64,000 bases of DNA from positions 4,340,001-4,404,000 of the forward strand of contig NZ_CP107976.1 of the NCBI RefSeq assembly GCF_036099295.1, written 5' to 3'. This document shows positions 25,255-34,763 of this stretch, piece after piece. Numbering within the stretch: the first letter of the stretch is position 1; each line of letters starts with the position of its first letter. The position numbers and the translations under genes were made by a program. This stretch comes from Streptomyces sp. NBC_00358. Its GTDB lineage: Bacteria > Actinomycetota > Actinomycetes > Streptomycetales > Streptomycetaceae. The notes under the pieces were generated by a model, which was not told the origin of the DNA, made no database searches, and saw nothing but the letters and a program-made list of their open reading frames with translations.

Positions 25255-26385
25255 TCAACGGTCGCTCAGCCGCCCGCTGATCCATTGCAGCGTCCCCGGG
25301 ATCTCCCGCCGCCACGTGTTGAAGTTGTGGCCGCCGCTGTCGAGGATGATCGACGAGATCCTGGTACGCCCCTTGGACTTCACCAGGTCTATGAAGTTCA
25401 GCGTGGCCTTGTAGTTGGATTCGCCCGACCTGCTGCTGGTGACGAGGAGCGAGGTGTCGGGCGCGGGCCGGTTCTTCAGGTACCAGCGCAGGTCGGCACC
25501 ATTGCGCAAGGCCTTGTCTCCGCGGAAGAGATCGCCCGTCGTACGGTCGATCGGCGCCTTGTAGTACGGCGACAGGCCGGCCCCGGCGGCGTACACCCCG
25601 GGATGACGGACGGCGAGCTTCAGCGCGCAGTAGCCGCCCGTCGAATCGCCGATGACGCCCCAGCTCCCGGGCGTTCGGCCCACCCTGTAGTGGGCAGACA
25701 CGGCCTCGGGGAGGTCATTGGCGAAGAAGGACTCGGTCTGCGGACCGCCGGGGATGTCCACGCACTCGGTGTCCCTCGGCGGGGCGACGGTCGGCCGCAG
25801 CATGACCAGGATCATCGGCTGGATCCTGCCGTTCTTGGCCAGACGATTCGCCGTCTGCGGGAAGTGCAGGGCCTTGATGAGCGCCTGGGCGGTACCGGGG
25901 TAGCCGGTCAGCACGGTGACGGCGGGGAACGTCCGGGTGCGGTACTGCCGCTGGAAGTACTCCGGCGGCAGGTAGACGTACGCCGGTGTGGCGATGCGGG
26001 TCGTACGGCCGACGATGTCGATCTTCTGGATCTGGCCGCCCGTCTGCGGCCGGGCCCCGCCGGAGACGGCCACCTGCTGCGTGTCCACCACCTGGAGGGG
26101 GCCGCCGTTCGGACCACCCGCGCCGTTGTGGTCGACGACCACACCCTCGCCGCTCTCTCTGCCGAGGAGGTCCGCCCAGCTCGCGTAGAACCCGAACGCC
26201 TGGTTGGCGGACAGTCCGATCGAGGCGAAGAGCATGACCTGGGTGGCCAGCAGCAGCCCCACACGGCCGCTGACGGACCACCAGGTGCGCCGGGCGAGCC
26301 GCGGCCACCACCACACCGTGCCGATGAACAGCAGCACGGCGAGCAGGATCACCAATGCCAGCACCTTGTTGCTCGTGAGACCCAT
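25255..26385 (-). CDS. Membrane-anchored alpha/beta-hydrolase, esterase D / antigen 85-like family
   Basis: 376 residues. Two N-terminal hydrophobic segments (about 8-30 and 45-65) anchor it, so the hydrolase domain probably faces outside. The nucleophile elbow is GDSTGGYC (Ser at about 247), the acid is likely in the ILDSGG region and the His in GGHNFNTW. Substrate (acyl ester in the cell envelope or medium) is unknown. The ATG at 26383-26385 has a CGGAG ribosome site 6 nt upstream; the open frame extends further but without a domain. It is divergent from the MprF-like gene. Confidence 0.85.
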   Translation of the reverse strand: MGLTSNKVLALVILLAVLLFIGTVWWWPRLARRTWWSVSGRVGLLLATQVMLFASIGLSANQAFGFYASWADLLGRESGEGVVVDHNGAGGPNGGPLQVVDTQQVAVSGGARPQTGGQIQKIDIVGRTTRIATPAYVYLPPEYFQRQYRTRTFPAVTVLTGYPGTAQALIKALHFPQTANRLAKNGRIQPMILVMLRPTVAPPRDTECVDIPGGPQTESFFANDLPEAVSAHYRVGRTPGSWGVIGDSTGGYCALKLAVRHPGVYAAGAGLSPYYKAPIDRTTGDLFRGDKALRNGADLRWYLKNRPAPDTSLLVTSSRSGESNYKATLNFIDLVKSKGRTRISSIILDSGGHNFNTWRREIPGTLQWISGRLSDR

Positions 26386-26584
26386 GGGTTGCTCCGCCTG
26401 CGCTTTCCGTCCGGGTCCGTCCCGCACATTGGCGAGCCCTTGCCCTGGACTTTCCTTGCCTTTTGAACCGGCTTTCCTGAAGGGAGTGAACCTGTCTCCC
26501 CAAGACACCGTCCTAGAGGGCGCAATGTCGCCGGATGCCGGAATGGCACCGGATTCAAGGTCTCTCGCAGAACCACGGGATGCG

Positions 26585-28414
26585 ATGTCTGTCAGGATAG
26601 ATGGGGAATTGTCGGGTGGGGTTCCAGACCGAACAGGCCGAACGCGGCGCATACTCCGCGGTCCGAGCCCGGAGGTCGTCCCCGCCCTGGTCGCCAGGGC
26701 CTGCACACTCGTAGGTCTCCTGGACATCGCCGCGGGCGTCTTCCCGCGCTTCCGTCACAGCCGTATGCACGCCCTGGCCGAGGTGCTGCCCGGCGCGTTC
26801 GGACCGTTCGCCGCGGCGCTGTCGCTGAGCGCCGGCGTGCTCCTGCTGCTGCTCGCCCACGGGCTGCGCCGCCGCAAACGGCGGGCGTGGCGCGCCGCGG
26901 TCCTGCTGCTCCCGGCGGGTGCCGCCGCGCAGTTCGCGTACCGCCACTCGATCATCGGCGTGGTCATCTCGGCGGCGCTGCTCGCACCGCTGCTGCGCAA
27001 CCGGGACGAGTTCGCCGCGCTGCCCGATCCGCGCAGCCGCTGGCGCGCGCTGGCCAACTTCGTTCTCATGGGCGCCGGTTCCCTCGTCCTCGGACTCGTC
27101 ATCGTCAGCGTCCACGAGGACCGCATGATCGGCGACCCGAGCCTGGCCGACCGCATTACCCACGTCCTGTACGGCCTGGTCGGCTTCGAGGGCCCCGTCG
27201 ACTACGCAGGACCGACCTCCTGGACCGTCGCCTTCTCCCTCGGCGCGCTCGGCTGGCTGACCGCCGTCACCACCGTCTACCTCGCCTTCCGGCCCGAACA
27301 CCCGGCCGCCCGCCTCACCGAGGACGACGAGGCCAGGCTGCGGGTCCTCCTGGACCGGCACGGCGGCCGCGACTCCCTCGGGCACTTCGCTCTGCGCCGC
27401 GACAAGGCGGTCGTCTTCTCGCCCAGCGGCAAGGCGGCGGTCACCTACCGGGTCGTCTCCGGGGTGATGCTCGCCAGCGGTGACCCCATCGGCGACGTCG
27501 AGGCCTGGCCCGGCGCGATCGAGCGCTTCATGGACGAGGCCAGGGCCCACTCGTGGACCCCCGCCGTCATGGGCTGCTCCGAGACCGGCGGCGAGGTGTG
27601 GACCCGTGAAACCGGCCTCGACGCCCTCGAACTGGGGGACGAGGCGGTGGTGGATGTCGCGGATTTCTCCCTGTGCGGGCGCTCGATGCGGAACGTGCGC
27701 CAGATGGTCAAACGCATCGAACGCGCCGGCTACGAGACCCGCGTACGGCGCATCCGTGACCTCGGCGAAGGAGAGCTGGAACGGATACGGCGGGCCGCCG
27801 AGGACTGGCGCGGCACCGACACCGAGCGCGGCTTCTCCATGGCGCTCGGCCGCATAGGTGACCCGTCCGACGGGGACTGCCTGATCGCCACGGCGCACAA
27901 GACCGACGACCCGCCCGGCCCGTACGGCGATCTGAAGGCCGTCCTGCACTTCGTCCCCTGGGGCACGGACGGTGTGTCGCTCGACCTGATGCGCCGCGAC
28001 CGTTCGGCCGACCCCGGCATGAACGAACTGCTCATCGTGGCGGCGCTCCAGGCGTCGCCCCGCCTCGGCGTCGAACGGATCTCGCTCAACTTCGCGATGT
28101 TCCGCTCGGCGCTCGCCCGCGGCGAGAAGATCGGCGCCGGGCCCGTGCTGCGTGCCTGGCGCGGACTGCTGGTGTTCCTGTCCCGCTGGTTCCAGATCGA
28201 GTCGCTGTACAAGTTCAACGCCAAGTTCCGCCCGCGCTGGGAGCCGCGTTTCGTCGTCTACGCCGCCTCCCGCGACCTCCCCCGCATCGGCCTCGCCGCG
28301 ATGCAGGCCGAGGGCTTCGTGAACCTCGCCCTGCCCCGCATCCTGCGCCGCCGCGCACCGGCCCCGCGCCCCTGCGCGCACACGGTGGCGGAGCGGGAGG
28401 TCAGGGCCGTGTAG
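26585..28414 (+). CDS. Phosphatidylglycerol lysyltransferase (MprF-like) domain protein
   Basis: About 609 residues. Six or so membrane segments lie between about 35 and 240 (VGLLDIAAGVFP, AALSLSAGVLLLLLAHG, AAVLLLPAGAAAQF, VVISAALLAPLL, FVLMGAGSLVLGLVIV, FSLGALGWLTAVTTVYL). The C-terminal DUF2156/GNAT-like catalytic domain has ALRRDKAVVFSPSGKAAVTYR, ASGDPIGD, RRAAEDWRGTDTERGFSMALGR and NELLIVAALQAS. MprF-type enzymes transfer aminoacyl groups from tRNA to phosphatidylglycerol, lowering the negative surface charge. The aminoacyl specificity here is unknown. The start is uncertain: ATG 26585 is used, ATG 26525 (weak AGGG nearby) is possible. Confidence 0.88.
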   Translation: MSVRIDGELSGGVPDRTGRTRRILRGPSPEVVPALVARACTLVGLLDIAAGVFPRFRHSRMHALAEVLPGAFGPFAAALSLSAGVLLLLLAHGLRRRKRRAWRAAVLLLPAGAAAQFAYRHSIIGVVISAALLAPLLRNRDEFAALPDPRSRWRALANFVLMGAGSLVLGLVIVSVHEDRMIGDPSLADRITHVLYGLVGFEGPVDYAGPTSWTVAFSLGALGWLTAVTTVYLAFRPEHPAARLTEDDEARLRVLLDRHGGRDSLGHFALRRDKAVVFSPSGKAAVTYRVVSGVMLASGDPIGDVEAWPGAIERFMDEARAHSWTPAVMGCSETGGEVWTRETGLDALELGDEAVVDVADFSLCGRSMRNVRQMVKRIERAGYETRVRRIRDLGEGELERIRRAAEDWRGTDTERGFSMALGRIGDPSDGDCLIATAHKTDDPPGPYGDLKAVLHFVPWGTDGVSLDLMRRDRSADPGMNELLIVAALQASPRLGVERISLNFAMFRSALARGEKIGAGPVLRAWRGLLVFLSRWFQIESLYKFNAKFRPRWEPRFVVYAASRDLPRIGLAAMQAEGFVNLALPRILRRRAPAPRPCAHTVAEREVRAV

Positions 28415-28583
28415 CCACGGGCCGCGGGCCCGGCGGATCCGCTCGGGGGACGGGAAACGGGCCGCGGGCGGCCGCGGGGTCCCGCCGACGGCCCCGGCTG
28501 GAGGAATCCACGCCCGCCCGCCGCCGTCCGCCCGGACCGGCGGACGGCACTGGGGCCCGCCGCGGGAGGCCTAGGCTGGACGT

Positions 28584-29495
28584 ATGACTATTGAGCGCGG
28601 GCGCGGCCGGGTCGCGGGACTGCCGACGTGGGACCGCTGCGCGGTCATGGGGGTCGTGAACGTCACCCCCGATTCCTTCTCCGACGGCGGCCGCTGGTTC
28701 GACACGACGGCCGCCGTCAAGCACGGCCTCGGCCTGGTCGCCGAGGGCGCCGACCTCGTGGACGTGGGCGGCGAGTCCACCCGCCCCGGAGCCACCCGCG
28801 TCGACGAGGCGGAGGAGCTCAAGCGCGTCATCCCCGTCGTCCGCGGCCTCGCCTCCGAAGGCGTCACCGTCTCCGTGGACACCATGCGCGCCTCCGTCGC
28901 CGAGCGGTCCCTCGCCGCGGGCGCCGCCCTCGTCAACGACGTCAGCGGCGGCCTCGCCGACCCGGCGATGATCCCGGCCGTCGCGGCCGCGGGCGCCCCC
29001 TTCGTGGTCATGCACTGGCGCGGCTTCCTGGCGGGCGGGAACGTCCAGGGGACGTACGAGGACGTGGTCCGCGAAGTCCTCGACGAACTGCACGCGCGCG
29101 TGGAGGCCGTTCTGGCGGGCGGCATCGCCCCCGACCGCGTCGTCGTCGACCCCGGGCTCGGCTTCTCCAAGAACCCCGAACACGACCTGGCCCTCCTCGC
29201 CCACCTCGACCGCCTCCGCTCGCTCGGCCACCCCCTGCTGGTCGCCGCCTCCCGCAAACGCTTCCTCGGCCGCGTCCTGGCCGGCCCCGAGGGCGCCCCG
29301 CCCCCCGCGCGCGAGCGCGACGCCGCCACCGCAGCCGTCTCGGCGATCGCCGCCCAGCAGGGCGCCTGGGCGGTCCGCGTGCACGAGGTACGGGCCACCG
29401 CCGACGCCGTACGGGTCGCACGCGCCGTCGAGGGTGCCCGGACCGGCGGGGCATCGCGCGCCGCCGGTGGTCCGGCGGCAGAGGGAGCCCGGTGA
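28584..29495 (+). CDS. folP: Dihydropteroate synthase
   Basis: Joins p-aminobenzoate to dihydropterin pyrophosphate in folate synthesis; the sulfonamide target. 303 residues of the TIM-barrel family: MGVVNVTPDSFSDGG, GADLVDVGGESTRPGA, VSVDTMRASVAE, VNDVSGG, VVDPGLGFSKNPEHDLALL and PLLVAASRKRFLG. The C-terminal 25 residues are Ala/Gly-rich. The ATG lies exactly 7 nt after TAGGCT (28572-28577), so the message is probably leaderless. First gene of folP-NTF2-folB-folK. Confidence 0.97.
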   Translation: MTIERGRGRVAGLPTWDRCAVMGVVNVTPDSFSDGGRWFDTTAAVKHGLGLVAEGADLVDVGGESTRPGATRVDEAEELKRVIPVVRGLASEGVTVSVDTMRASVAERSLAAGAALVNDVSGGLADPAMIPAVAAAGAPFVVMHWRGFLAGGNVQGTYEDVVREVLDELHARVEAVLAGGIAPDRVVVDPGLGFSKNPEHDLALLAHLDRLRSLGHPLLVAASRKRFLGRVLAGPEGAPPPARERDAATAAVSAIAAQQGAWAVRVHEVRATADAVRVARAVEGARTGGASRAAGGPAAEGAR

Positions 29496-29986
29496 GCACA
29501 CCCCGTACCGACGTCGAGCAGGTCGAACTCGCCAACACGGCGTTCTACGAGGCGATGGAGCGGGGCGACTTCGAGGAACTGTCCTCGCTGTGGCTGGCCC
29601 CGCTGGACACGTCCGACGACGACTTCGAGGGCGAGGGCGCGGTCGTCTCCTGCGTCCACCCCGGCTGGCCCGTCCTCAACGGCCGCGGCGAGGTGCTCCG
29701 CTCGTACGCCCTGATCATGGCGAACACGGAGTACATCCAGTTCTTCCTCACCGACGTGCGTGTGTCCGTCTCCGGGGACACGGCCCTGGTCACCTGTACC
29801 GAGAACATCCTCAGCGGCGGCCCCGCCCCCGAGGACAGCGACGAGCTCGGCCCGCTCGTCGGCCAGCTCGTCGTCGCCACGAACGTGTTCCGCCGCACCT
29901 CCGACGGCTGGAAACTCTGGTCGCACCACGGCTCCCCCGTACTGGCCGACTCCGGTGAGGAAGAGGACGAGGACACCGCCGGTTGA
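29492..29986 (+). CDS. NTF2-like (SnoaL/DUF4440-type) protein
   Basis: 164 residues with a cone-shaped NTF2 fold: VEQVELANTAFYEAMERGDFEELSSLW helices, then GRGEVLRSYALIMANTEYIQFFLTDVRVSVSGDTALVTCTENIL and VVATNVFRRTSDGWKLWSHHGSPV strands. It begins at a GTG overlapping the folP stop by 4 bp, so its expression is coupled to folate synthesis. The active role is unknown; the C-terminal 12 residues are acidic. Confidence 0.85.
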   Translation: MSTPRTDVEQVELANTAFYEAMERGDFEELSSLWLAPLDTSDDDFEGEGAVVSCVHPGWPVLNGRGEVLRSYALIMANTEYIQFFLTDVRVSVSGDTALVTCTENILSGGPAPEDSDELGPLVGQLVVATNVFRRTSDGWKLWSHHGSPVLADSGEEEDEDTAG

Positions 29987-30012
29987 GTGGGTATACGGCC
30001 CGCAGGGACCAA

Positions 30013-30032
30013 CAGGCGATTGGAATCGCCTG
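30013..30032. promoter_or_regulatory. Inverted repeat between the NTF2-like gene and folB
   Basis: CAGGCGATTGGAATCGCCTG, 9-bp arms around GG, 26 bp past the stop of the NTF2-like gene. It may be a short terminator or an operator for folB; no T-tract follows. The 248-bp gap 29987-30234 holds no gene. Confidence 0.45.
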
Positions 30033-30234
30033 CCCGGGGTAGGGGCGGCTATCAACCCGTGAGCCGCCGTGTTCCCCGGGGGAAACACCCGGTGAAGCCT
30101 CGGGCCCTCACCGGGGCGCCCCTCCCCACGGGCGAGCGTTGTCAGTGCCCGCAGGTAGATTCGTTCGAGGCCGGTGCGCCGACCGCACTCGGCGCAGGAC
30201 GGCCGTTACCGACGAGATTGCAGGAGTGATTCGC

Positions 30235-30594
30235 GTGGATCGTGTCGCGCTGCGCGGCCTCAAGGCCCGCGGGCACCACGGCGTCTTCCAGAAGGAGCGC
30301 GAGGAGGGCCAGACCTTCATCGTGGACCTGACGCTGGGCCTGGACACCCGACCGGCCGCGGCCGACGACGACCTGGCGAAGACCGTGCACTACGGCATCG
30401 TGGCGGAAGAGGTCGTCGCCGTCGTCGAGGGCGAGCCGGTCGATCTCATCGAGACGCTGGCCGAGCGCATCGCCCAGACGTGTCTCAAGCACGACGGCGT
30501 CCAGGAGGTCGAGGTCTGCGTCCACAAACCGGACGCGCCCATCACGGTCCCCTTCGACGACGTGACCGTCACGATCATCCGGAGCCGAGTATGA
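30235..30594 (+). CDS. folB: Dihydroneopterin aldolase
   Basis: Cleaves dihydroneopterin to 6-hydroxymethyl-dihydropterin. 119 residues: VALRGLKARGHHGVFQKEREEGQTFIVDL (catalytic region with GHHGV), DDDLAKTVHYGIVAEEV and the Glu/Lys region VDLIETLAERIAQ and VHKPDAPI. The GTG at 30235 is chosen because AGGAG lies 8 nt upstream; a GTG three codons earlier is too close to that site. The gene overlaps folK by 4 bp. Confidence 0.96.
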   Translation: MDRVALRGLKARGHHGVFQKEREEGQTFIVDLTLGLDTRPAAADDDLAKTVHYGIVAEEVVAVVEGEPVDLIETLAERIAQTCLKHDGVQEVEVCVHKPDAPITVPFDDVTVTIIRSRV

Positions 30595-31202
30595 CCGCGT
30601 CCTTCACCGAGGGTCAGAGCGACCCGACCGTACAGCCGGTGCCCGCCTCCGTGGTCGAGCGGGTGGACGCGGCCGACACGACCCTGTCCAACCCGCGGCG
30701 CGCGGTGATCTCCCTCGGCTCGAACCTGGGCAACCGCCTGGAGACCCTGCAGGGCGCCATCGACGCCCTGGAGGACACCCCGGGCGTCCGCGTCAAGGCG
30801 GTCTCCCCCGTCTACGAGACGGAGCCCTGGGGCGTCGAACCCGGCAGCCAGCCCTCGTACTTCAACGCCGTCGTGGTGCTCAGGACCACCCTCCCGCCGT
30901 CCTCGCTCCTGGAGCGGGCCCACGCCGTCGAGGAGGCCTTCAACCGGGTGCGGGACGAGCGCTGGGGGCCCCGCACGATCGACGTGGACATCGTGGCGTA
31001 CGCCGATGTCGTCTCCGACGACCCGGTGCTGACCCTCCCTCACCCGCGCGCCCACGAGCGGGCCTTCGTCCTCGCCCCCTGGCACGACGTGGATCCCGAG
31101 GCCCAGCTCCCCGGGCGCGGCCCCGTCGCCCAGCTCCTGGCCTCGGTCACCCGGGACGGTGTAGCGGCCCGCGCCGATCTGGAACTCCGGCTGCCCGAGT
31201 AG
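30591..31202 (+). CDS. folK: 2-amino-4-hydroxy-6-hydroxymethyldihydropteridine pyrophosphokinase (HPPK)
   Basis: Pyrophosphorylates the pterin before FolP. 203 residues: VISLGSNLGNRLETLQGAI, SPVYETEPWG, YFNAVV, and the signature RWGPRTIDVDIV with the metal-binding DVD. About 36 extra N-terminal residues (MTASFTEGQSDPTVQPVP...) are not part of the domain. The ATG overlaps the folB stop (ATGA). Confidence 0.96.
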   Translation: MTASFTEGQSDPTVQPVPASVVERVDAADTTLSNPRRAVISLGSNLGNRLETLQGAIDALEDTPGVRVKAVSPVYETEPWGVEPGSQPSYFNAVVVLRTTLPPSSLLERAHAVEEAFNRVRDERWGPRTIDVDIVAYADVVSDDPVLTLPHPRAHERAFVLAPWHDVDPEAQLPGRGPVAQLLASVTRDGVAARADLELRLPE

Positions 31203-31272
31203 TCGTTAAGGTCAAGACGACCACCGGCGGGCCGACAGGGGCCCGGCCGAAGGCGGCTACCGAAGGGGCAAC

Positions 31273-31761
31273 GTGAAAGAGCTGCGTATCAGGACACTGG
31301 CCGCCGTTTTCGTGGTGGCCGGAGTGCTGTCCTGGGCGGGCGCCCGCCTGTGGAACGCGGTGGGCACGCTGCCCCGGGTCCCGCTGGCCGCCCCCATCGT
31401 GCTCGCCCTGATCGCGATCGTCCTCCTGGCGACGGCTCTGTCGCTGCGCTCCCGCCTCAAGGCCCAGCGTGAGCGCCGCCCCGGCGCCAAGGGTGTCGAT
31501 CCGCTGATGGCCGCCCGCGCGGTCGTCTTCGGCCAGGCGAGCGCCCTGGTGGCCGCCCTGGTGGCCGGGATGTACGGCGGCACCGGCGTCTTCCTCCTGG
31601 AATCACTGGAGGTCCCCACCCGCCGCGACCAGGCCATCTACGCAGGCCTCTCCGTCGTCGCCGGCATCGGCGTGATAGCGGCCGCCTTCTTCCTGGAGCG
31701 TGTCTGCAAGCTCCCGGAGGACGACGACGAACACCACGGCGGGGCCGCTCCGGTGGCGTAG
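31273..31761 (+). CDS. DUF3180 membrane protein
   Basis: 162 residues with four membrane helices in two pairs (about 8-25 and 38-57, then about 82-103 and 123-143); the C-terminus is Asp/Glu/His-rich (PEDDDEHHGG). The DUF3180 family regularly follows folK in actinobacteria, but its function is not known. The GTG start has a GAAGGGG site upstream. The gene is 70 bp after folK, so it could be part of the folate transcript. Confidence 0.88.
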   Translation: MKELRIRTLAAVFVVAGVLSWAGARLWNAVGTLPRVPLAAPIVLALIAIVLLATALSLRSRLKAQRERRPGAKGVDPLMAARAVVFGQASALVAALVAGMYGGTGVFLLESLEVPTRRDQAIYAGLSVVAGIGVIAAAFFLERVCKLPEDDDEHHGGAAPVA

Positions 31762-31781
31762 CGCGTCCGCCCCCGAGGCCC

Positions 31782-32387
31782 CTAGCGGGCCATGATGAGG
31801 CTCATCGCCTCGTTGCGCGTGGCCGCGTCCCTCAGTTGTCCGCGCACCGCCGACGTGATGGTCTTGGCGCCCGGCTTGCGGATGCCGCGCATGGACATGC
31901 ACATGTGCTCGCACTCGACGACCACGATCACACCGCGCGGCTCCAGGATCTCCATCAGCGAGTCGGCGATCTGCGTGGTCAGCCGTTCCTGCACCTGGGG
32001 ACGACGGGCGTAGACGTCGACGAGGCGGGCCAGCTTCGACAGACCCGTGATCTTGCCGCTGGTGGCCGGGATGTAGCCGACGTGCGCGACCCCCCTGAAC
32101 GGGACCAGGTGATGCTCGCACGTGCTGAACACCTCGATGTCCTTCACCAGGACCATCTCGTCGTGGCCCAGGTCGAACGTCGTCGTCAGCACGTCCTCCG
32201 GCTGCTGCCACAGGCCCGCGAATATCTCCTTGTACGCCCGCGCCACCCGCCCCGGCGTCTCCCTCAGGCCCTCGCGGTCCGGGTCCTCGCCGACCGCGAT
32301 CAGGAGCTCTCGTACGGCGTTCTCGGCACGCTTCTCGTCGAACTCGCCGATCACGCCCTCGCCGTCCAGCGTCACGGGGTCGGTCAT
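31782..32387 (-). CDS. folE: GTP cyclohydrolase I
   Basis: Converts GTP to 7,8-dihydroneopterin triphosphate, the first step of folate synthesis. 201 residues with the zinc site Cys and His in FSTCEHHLVPFRGVAHVGYIP, GLSKLARLVDVYARRPQVQERLT and VVVECEHMCMSMRGI. The ATG (32385-32387) has a GAGGA site 5 nt before it. It faces the folP-folB-folK-DUF3180 genes tail to tail with a 20-bp gap, and follows ftsH after a strong terminator, so it has its own promoter. Confidence 0.97.
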   Translation of the reverse strand: MTDPVTLDGEGVIGEFDEKRAENAVRELLIAVGEDPDREGLRETPGRVARAYKEIFAGLWQQPEDVLTTTFDLGHDEMVLVKDIEVFSTCEHHLVPFRGVAHVGYIPATSGKITGLSKLARLVDVYARRPQVQERLTTQIADSLMEILEPRGVIVVVECEHMCMSMRGIRKPGAKTITSAVRGQLRDAATRNEAMSLIMAR

Positions 32388-32452
32388 CTGGTCCTCGTTC
32401 CTGTGGATCCTGTGCGTACCTCGACGCGTCCAAAAGGCGCGGGCATACGAAA

Positions 32453-32492
32453 ATGCCGCGCCCCCCAGGCTAGAACCTGGGGGGCGCGGCAT
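32453..32492 (-). terminator. ftsH terminator
   Basis: Perfect 17-bp arms (ATGCCGCGCCCCCCAGG at 32453-32469, complement at 32476-32492) with a CTAGAA loop; on the minus strand the stem runs into TTTT. It separates ftsH from folE. Confidence 0.9.
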
Positions 32493-32532
32493 CCATTCCG
32501 GGCCGGGTGAGACCGCCTGGAGCCGAACGGTG

Positions 32533-34560
32533 TCAGCTCTCGGTGCGGTCCTCCGGGGCCGCCTCCGTCGCCGGGACGGACTCCGTCGCGGTGGCGATGG
32601 CCGCCGCCGAGCCGTTCGCCCCGTTCGTCAGTGACAGCTCCTTGGGGGAGAGCACCGGCGGGCGGGTGGACGGCGTACGACGGGAGGAGCCGGTCCACGC
32701 GGGGCGGGCCGGGCGCTTGATGATCGGAGCGAAGACCTCGGCGATCTGCTCCTTGCTCAGCGTCTCCTTCTCCAGCAGCTGGAGCACCAGCGCGTCGAGG
32801 ACGTCGCGGTTCTCGACCAGGATCTCCCAGGCCTCGTTGTGCGCGTTCTCGATGAGCTTCTTGACCTCTTCGTCGACGAGCGCGGCGACCTCTTCCGAGT
32901 AGTCACGCGGGTGCGACATCTCCCGGCCCAGGAAGGGCTCGGTGTTGTCGCCGCCGAACTTGATCGCGCCGAGACGCTCGGTCATGCCGTACTGCGTGAC
33001 CATCGCGCGAGCGGTGGCCGTGGCCTTCTCGATGTCGTTCGCGGCACCGGTGGTCGGGTCGTGGAAGACGAGCTCCTCGGCCGCGCGGCCGCCCAGCATG
33101 TACGCAAGCTGGTCCAGCATCTCGTTGCGCGTGGTGGAGTACCTGTCCTCGTCCGGCAGGACCATCGTGTAGCCGAGAGCACGGCCTCGCGAGAGGATCG
33201 TGATCTTGTGGACCGGGTCGGAGTTCGGGGAAGCCGCCGCGACCAGGGCGTGTCCGCCCTCGTGGTACGCGGTGATCTTCTTCTCCTTGTCCGACATGAT
33301 CCGGGTCCGCTTCTGCGGGCCCGCGACCACACGGTCGATCGCCTCGTCCAGCATGGAGTTGTCGATCAGCTTCTGGTTGCTGCGCGCGGTGAGCAGCGCC
33401 GCCTCGTTCAGCACGTTCGCCAGGTCGGCGCCCGTGAAGCCGGGGGTCCGGCGCGACACCGCGGACAGGTCGACGTCCGGAGCGACCGGCTTGCCCTTCT
33501 GGTGAACCTTGAGGATCTCCAGACGGCCCTGCATGTCCGGGCGGTCGACCGCGATCTGGCGGTCGAAGCGGCCGGGGCGCAGGAGGGCCGGGTCGAGGAT
33601 GTCGGGCCGGTTCGTGGCGGCGATCAGGATGACGCCGCCCTTCACGTCGAAGCCGTCCATCTCGACGAGCAGCTGGTTGAGGGTCTGCTCACGCTCGTCG
33701 TGACCACCGCCGAGGCCGGCGCCGCGATGGCGGCCGACCGCGTCGATCTCGTCGACGAAGACGATCGCCGGAGCGTTCGCCTTGGCCTGCTCGAACAGGT
33801 CACGGACTCGGGAGGCACCGACACCGACGAACATCTCGACGAAGTCGGAACCCGAGATCGAGTAGAAGGGAACGCCGGCTTCGCCCGCGACGGCGCGCGC
33901 GAGGAGCGTCTTGCCCGTACCAGGAGGGCCGTACAGCAGGACGCCCTTGGGGATCTTCGCGCCGACGGCCTGGAACTTCGCCGGCTCCTGGAGGAACTCC
34001 TTGATCTCGTGGAGCTCCTCGACGGCCTCGTCCGAGCCCGCGACGTCCGCGAACGTCGTCTTCGGGGTGTCCTTGGTGATGAGCTTCGCCTTGGACTTCC
34101 CGAAGTTCATGACCCGGGAGCCGCCGCCCTGCATCTGGTTCATCAGGAACAGGAAGACGACGACGATGAGAACGAAGGGAAGCAGAGACAGCAGGATGCC
34201 CACGAAGGGGTTCTGCTTGGACGGAGAGACGGTGTAGCCGTCCGGAATCTGCTTGTTCTGGTACTTGTCCTGCAGTGTGTTGGCGAGGGCAACGCCCTGG
34301 TCGCCGATGTAGCTCGCCTGGATCTTCGAGCTGCCGTCAACCTTCTCGCCGTCCTTCAGCGAGACCTTGATGACCTGCTCGTCGCCAGTGGTGATCTTGG
34401 CTGACTGGGCCTTGTTGTCGTTGATCGCCCGGACGACCTGGCCGGTGTCCACCGTCTTGTAGCCGCCGGACGAACCGACGACCTGCATCAACACGACCAC
34501 GGCAAGGACGGCCAGCACGATCCACATGACCGGCCCACGGAAGTATCGCTTCACGTCCAT
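32533..34560 (-). CDS. ftsH: ATP-dependent zinc metalloprotease FtsH
   Basis: Membrane-bound AAA+ protease that degrades misfolded membrane and some cytosolic proteins. About 675 residues: membrane helices at about 8-28 and 120-140, Walker A GPPGTGKT at 211-218, Walker B IVFVDEID, second region of homology ATNRPDILDPALLRPGRFDR, and the zinc site HEGGH at 433-437. The C-terminal 60 residues are a Pro/Thr/Ala-rich tail. MDVKRYFRGP (ATG at 34558-34560) is the usual start; an in-frame ATG at 34594-34596 is also open and neither has a well-placed ribosome site. Confidence 0.95.
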   Translation of the reverse strand: MDVKRYFRGPVMWIVLAVLAVVVLMQVVGSSGGYKTVDTGQVVRAINDNKAQSAKITTGDEQVIKVSLKDGEKVDGSSKIQASYIGDQGVALANTLQDKYQNKQIPDGYTVSPSKQNPFVGILLSLLPFVLIVVVFLFLMNQMQGGGSRVMNFGKSKAKLITKDTPKTTFADVAGSDEAVEELHEIKEFLQEPAKFQAVGAKIPKGVLLYGPPGTGKTLLARAVAGEAGVPFYSISGSDFVEMFVGVGASRVRDLFEQAKANAPAIVFVDEIDAVGRHRGAGLGGGHDEREQTLNQLLVEMDGFDVKGGVILIAATNRPDILDPALLRPGRFDRQIAVDRPDMQGRLEILKVHQKGKPVAPDVDLSAVSRRTPGFTGADLANVLNEAALLTARSNQKLIDNSMLDEAIDRVVAGPQKRTRIMSDKEKKITAYHEGGHALVAAASPNSDPVHKITILSRGRALGYTMVLPDEDRYSTTRNEMLDQLAYMLGGRAAEELVFHDPTTGAANDIEKATATARAMVTQYGMTERLGAIKFGGDNTEPFLGREMSHPRDYSEEVAALVDEEVKKLIENAHNEAWEILVENRDVLDALVLQLLEKETLSKEQIAEVFAPIIKRPARPAWTGSSRRTPSTRPPVLSPKELSLTNGANGSAAAIATATESVPATEAAPEDRTES

Positions 34561-34732
34561 CCATACGGAGCGGTGTCGCCCCGTCCCTCCTGCCATAGTG
34601 AGTTTGATAAAGACTGTTCTTCGGACGGTACCCCAGCATTGTCACCCGAAGCCGCAGGGGACTGCTGGCAATCCCGCCCACGCATGCTCCAACGGCGCGA
34701 AACCCGCTGGGGTTCCCGAACGTCCCGCAAGG

Positions 34733-34763
34733 ACTGAGCCGCCCTCAGGAAGGGGGCGCTCAG
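34733..34763 (-). terminator. Possible hpt terminator
   Basis: CTGAGC...GCTCAG arms with a further six-base pairing after one bulged C, overlapping the hpt stop codon. The 200-bp gap to ftsH (34561-34759) otherwise contains no gene. Confidence 0.4.
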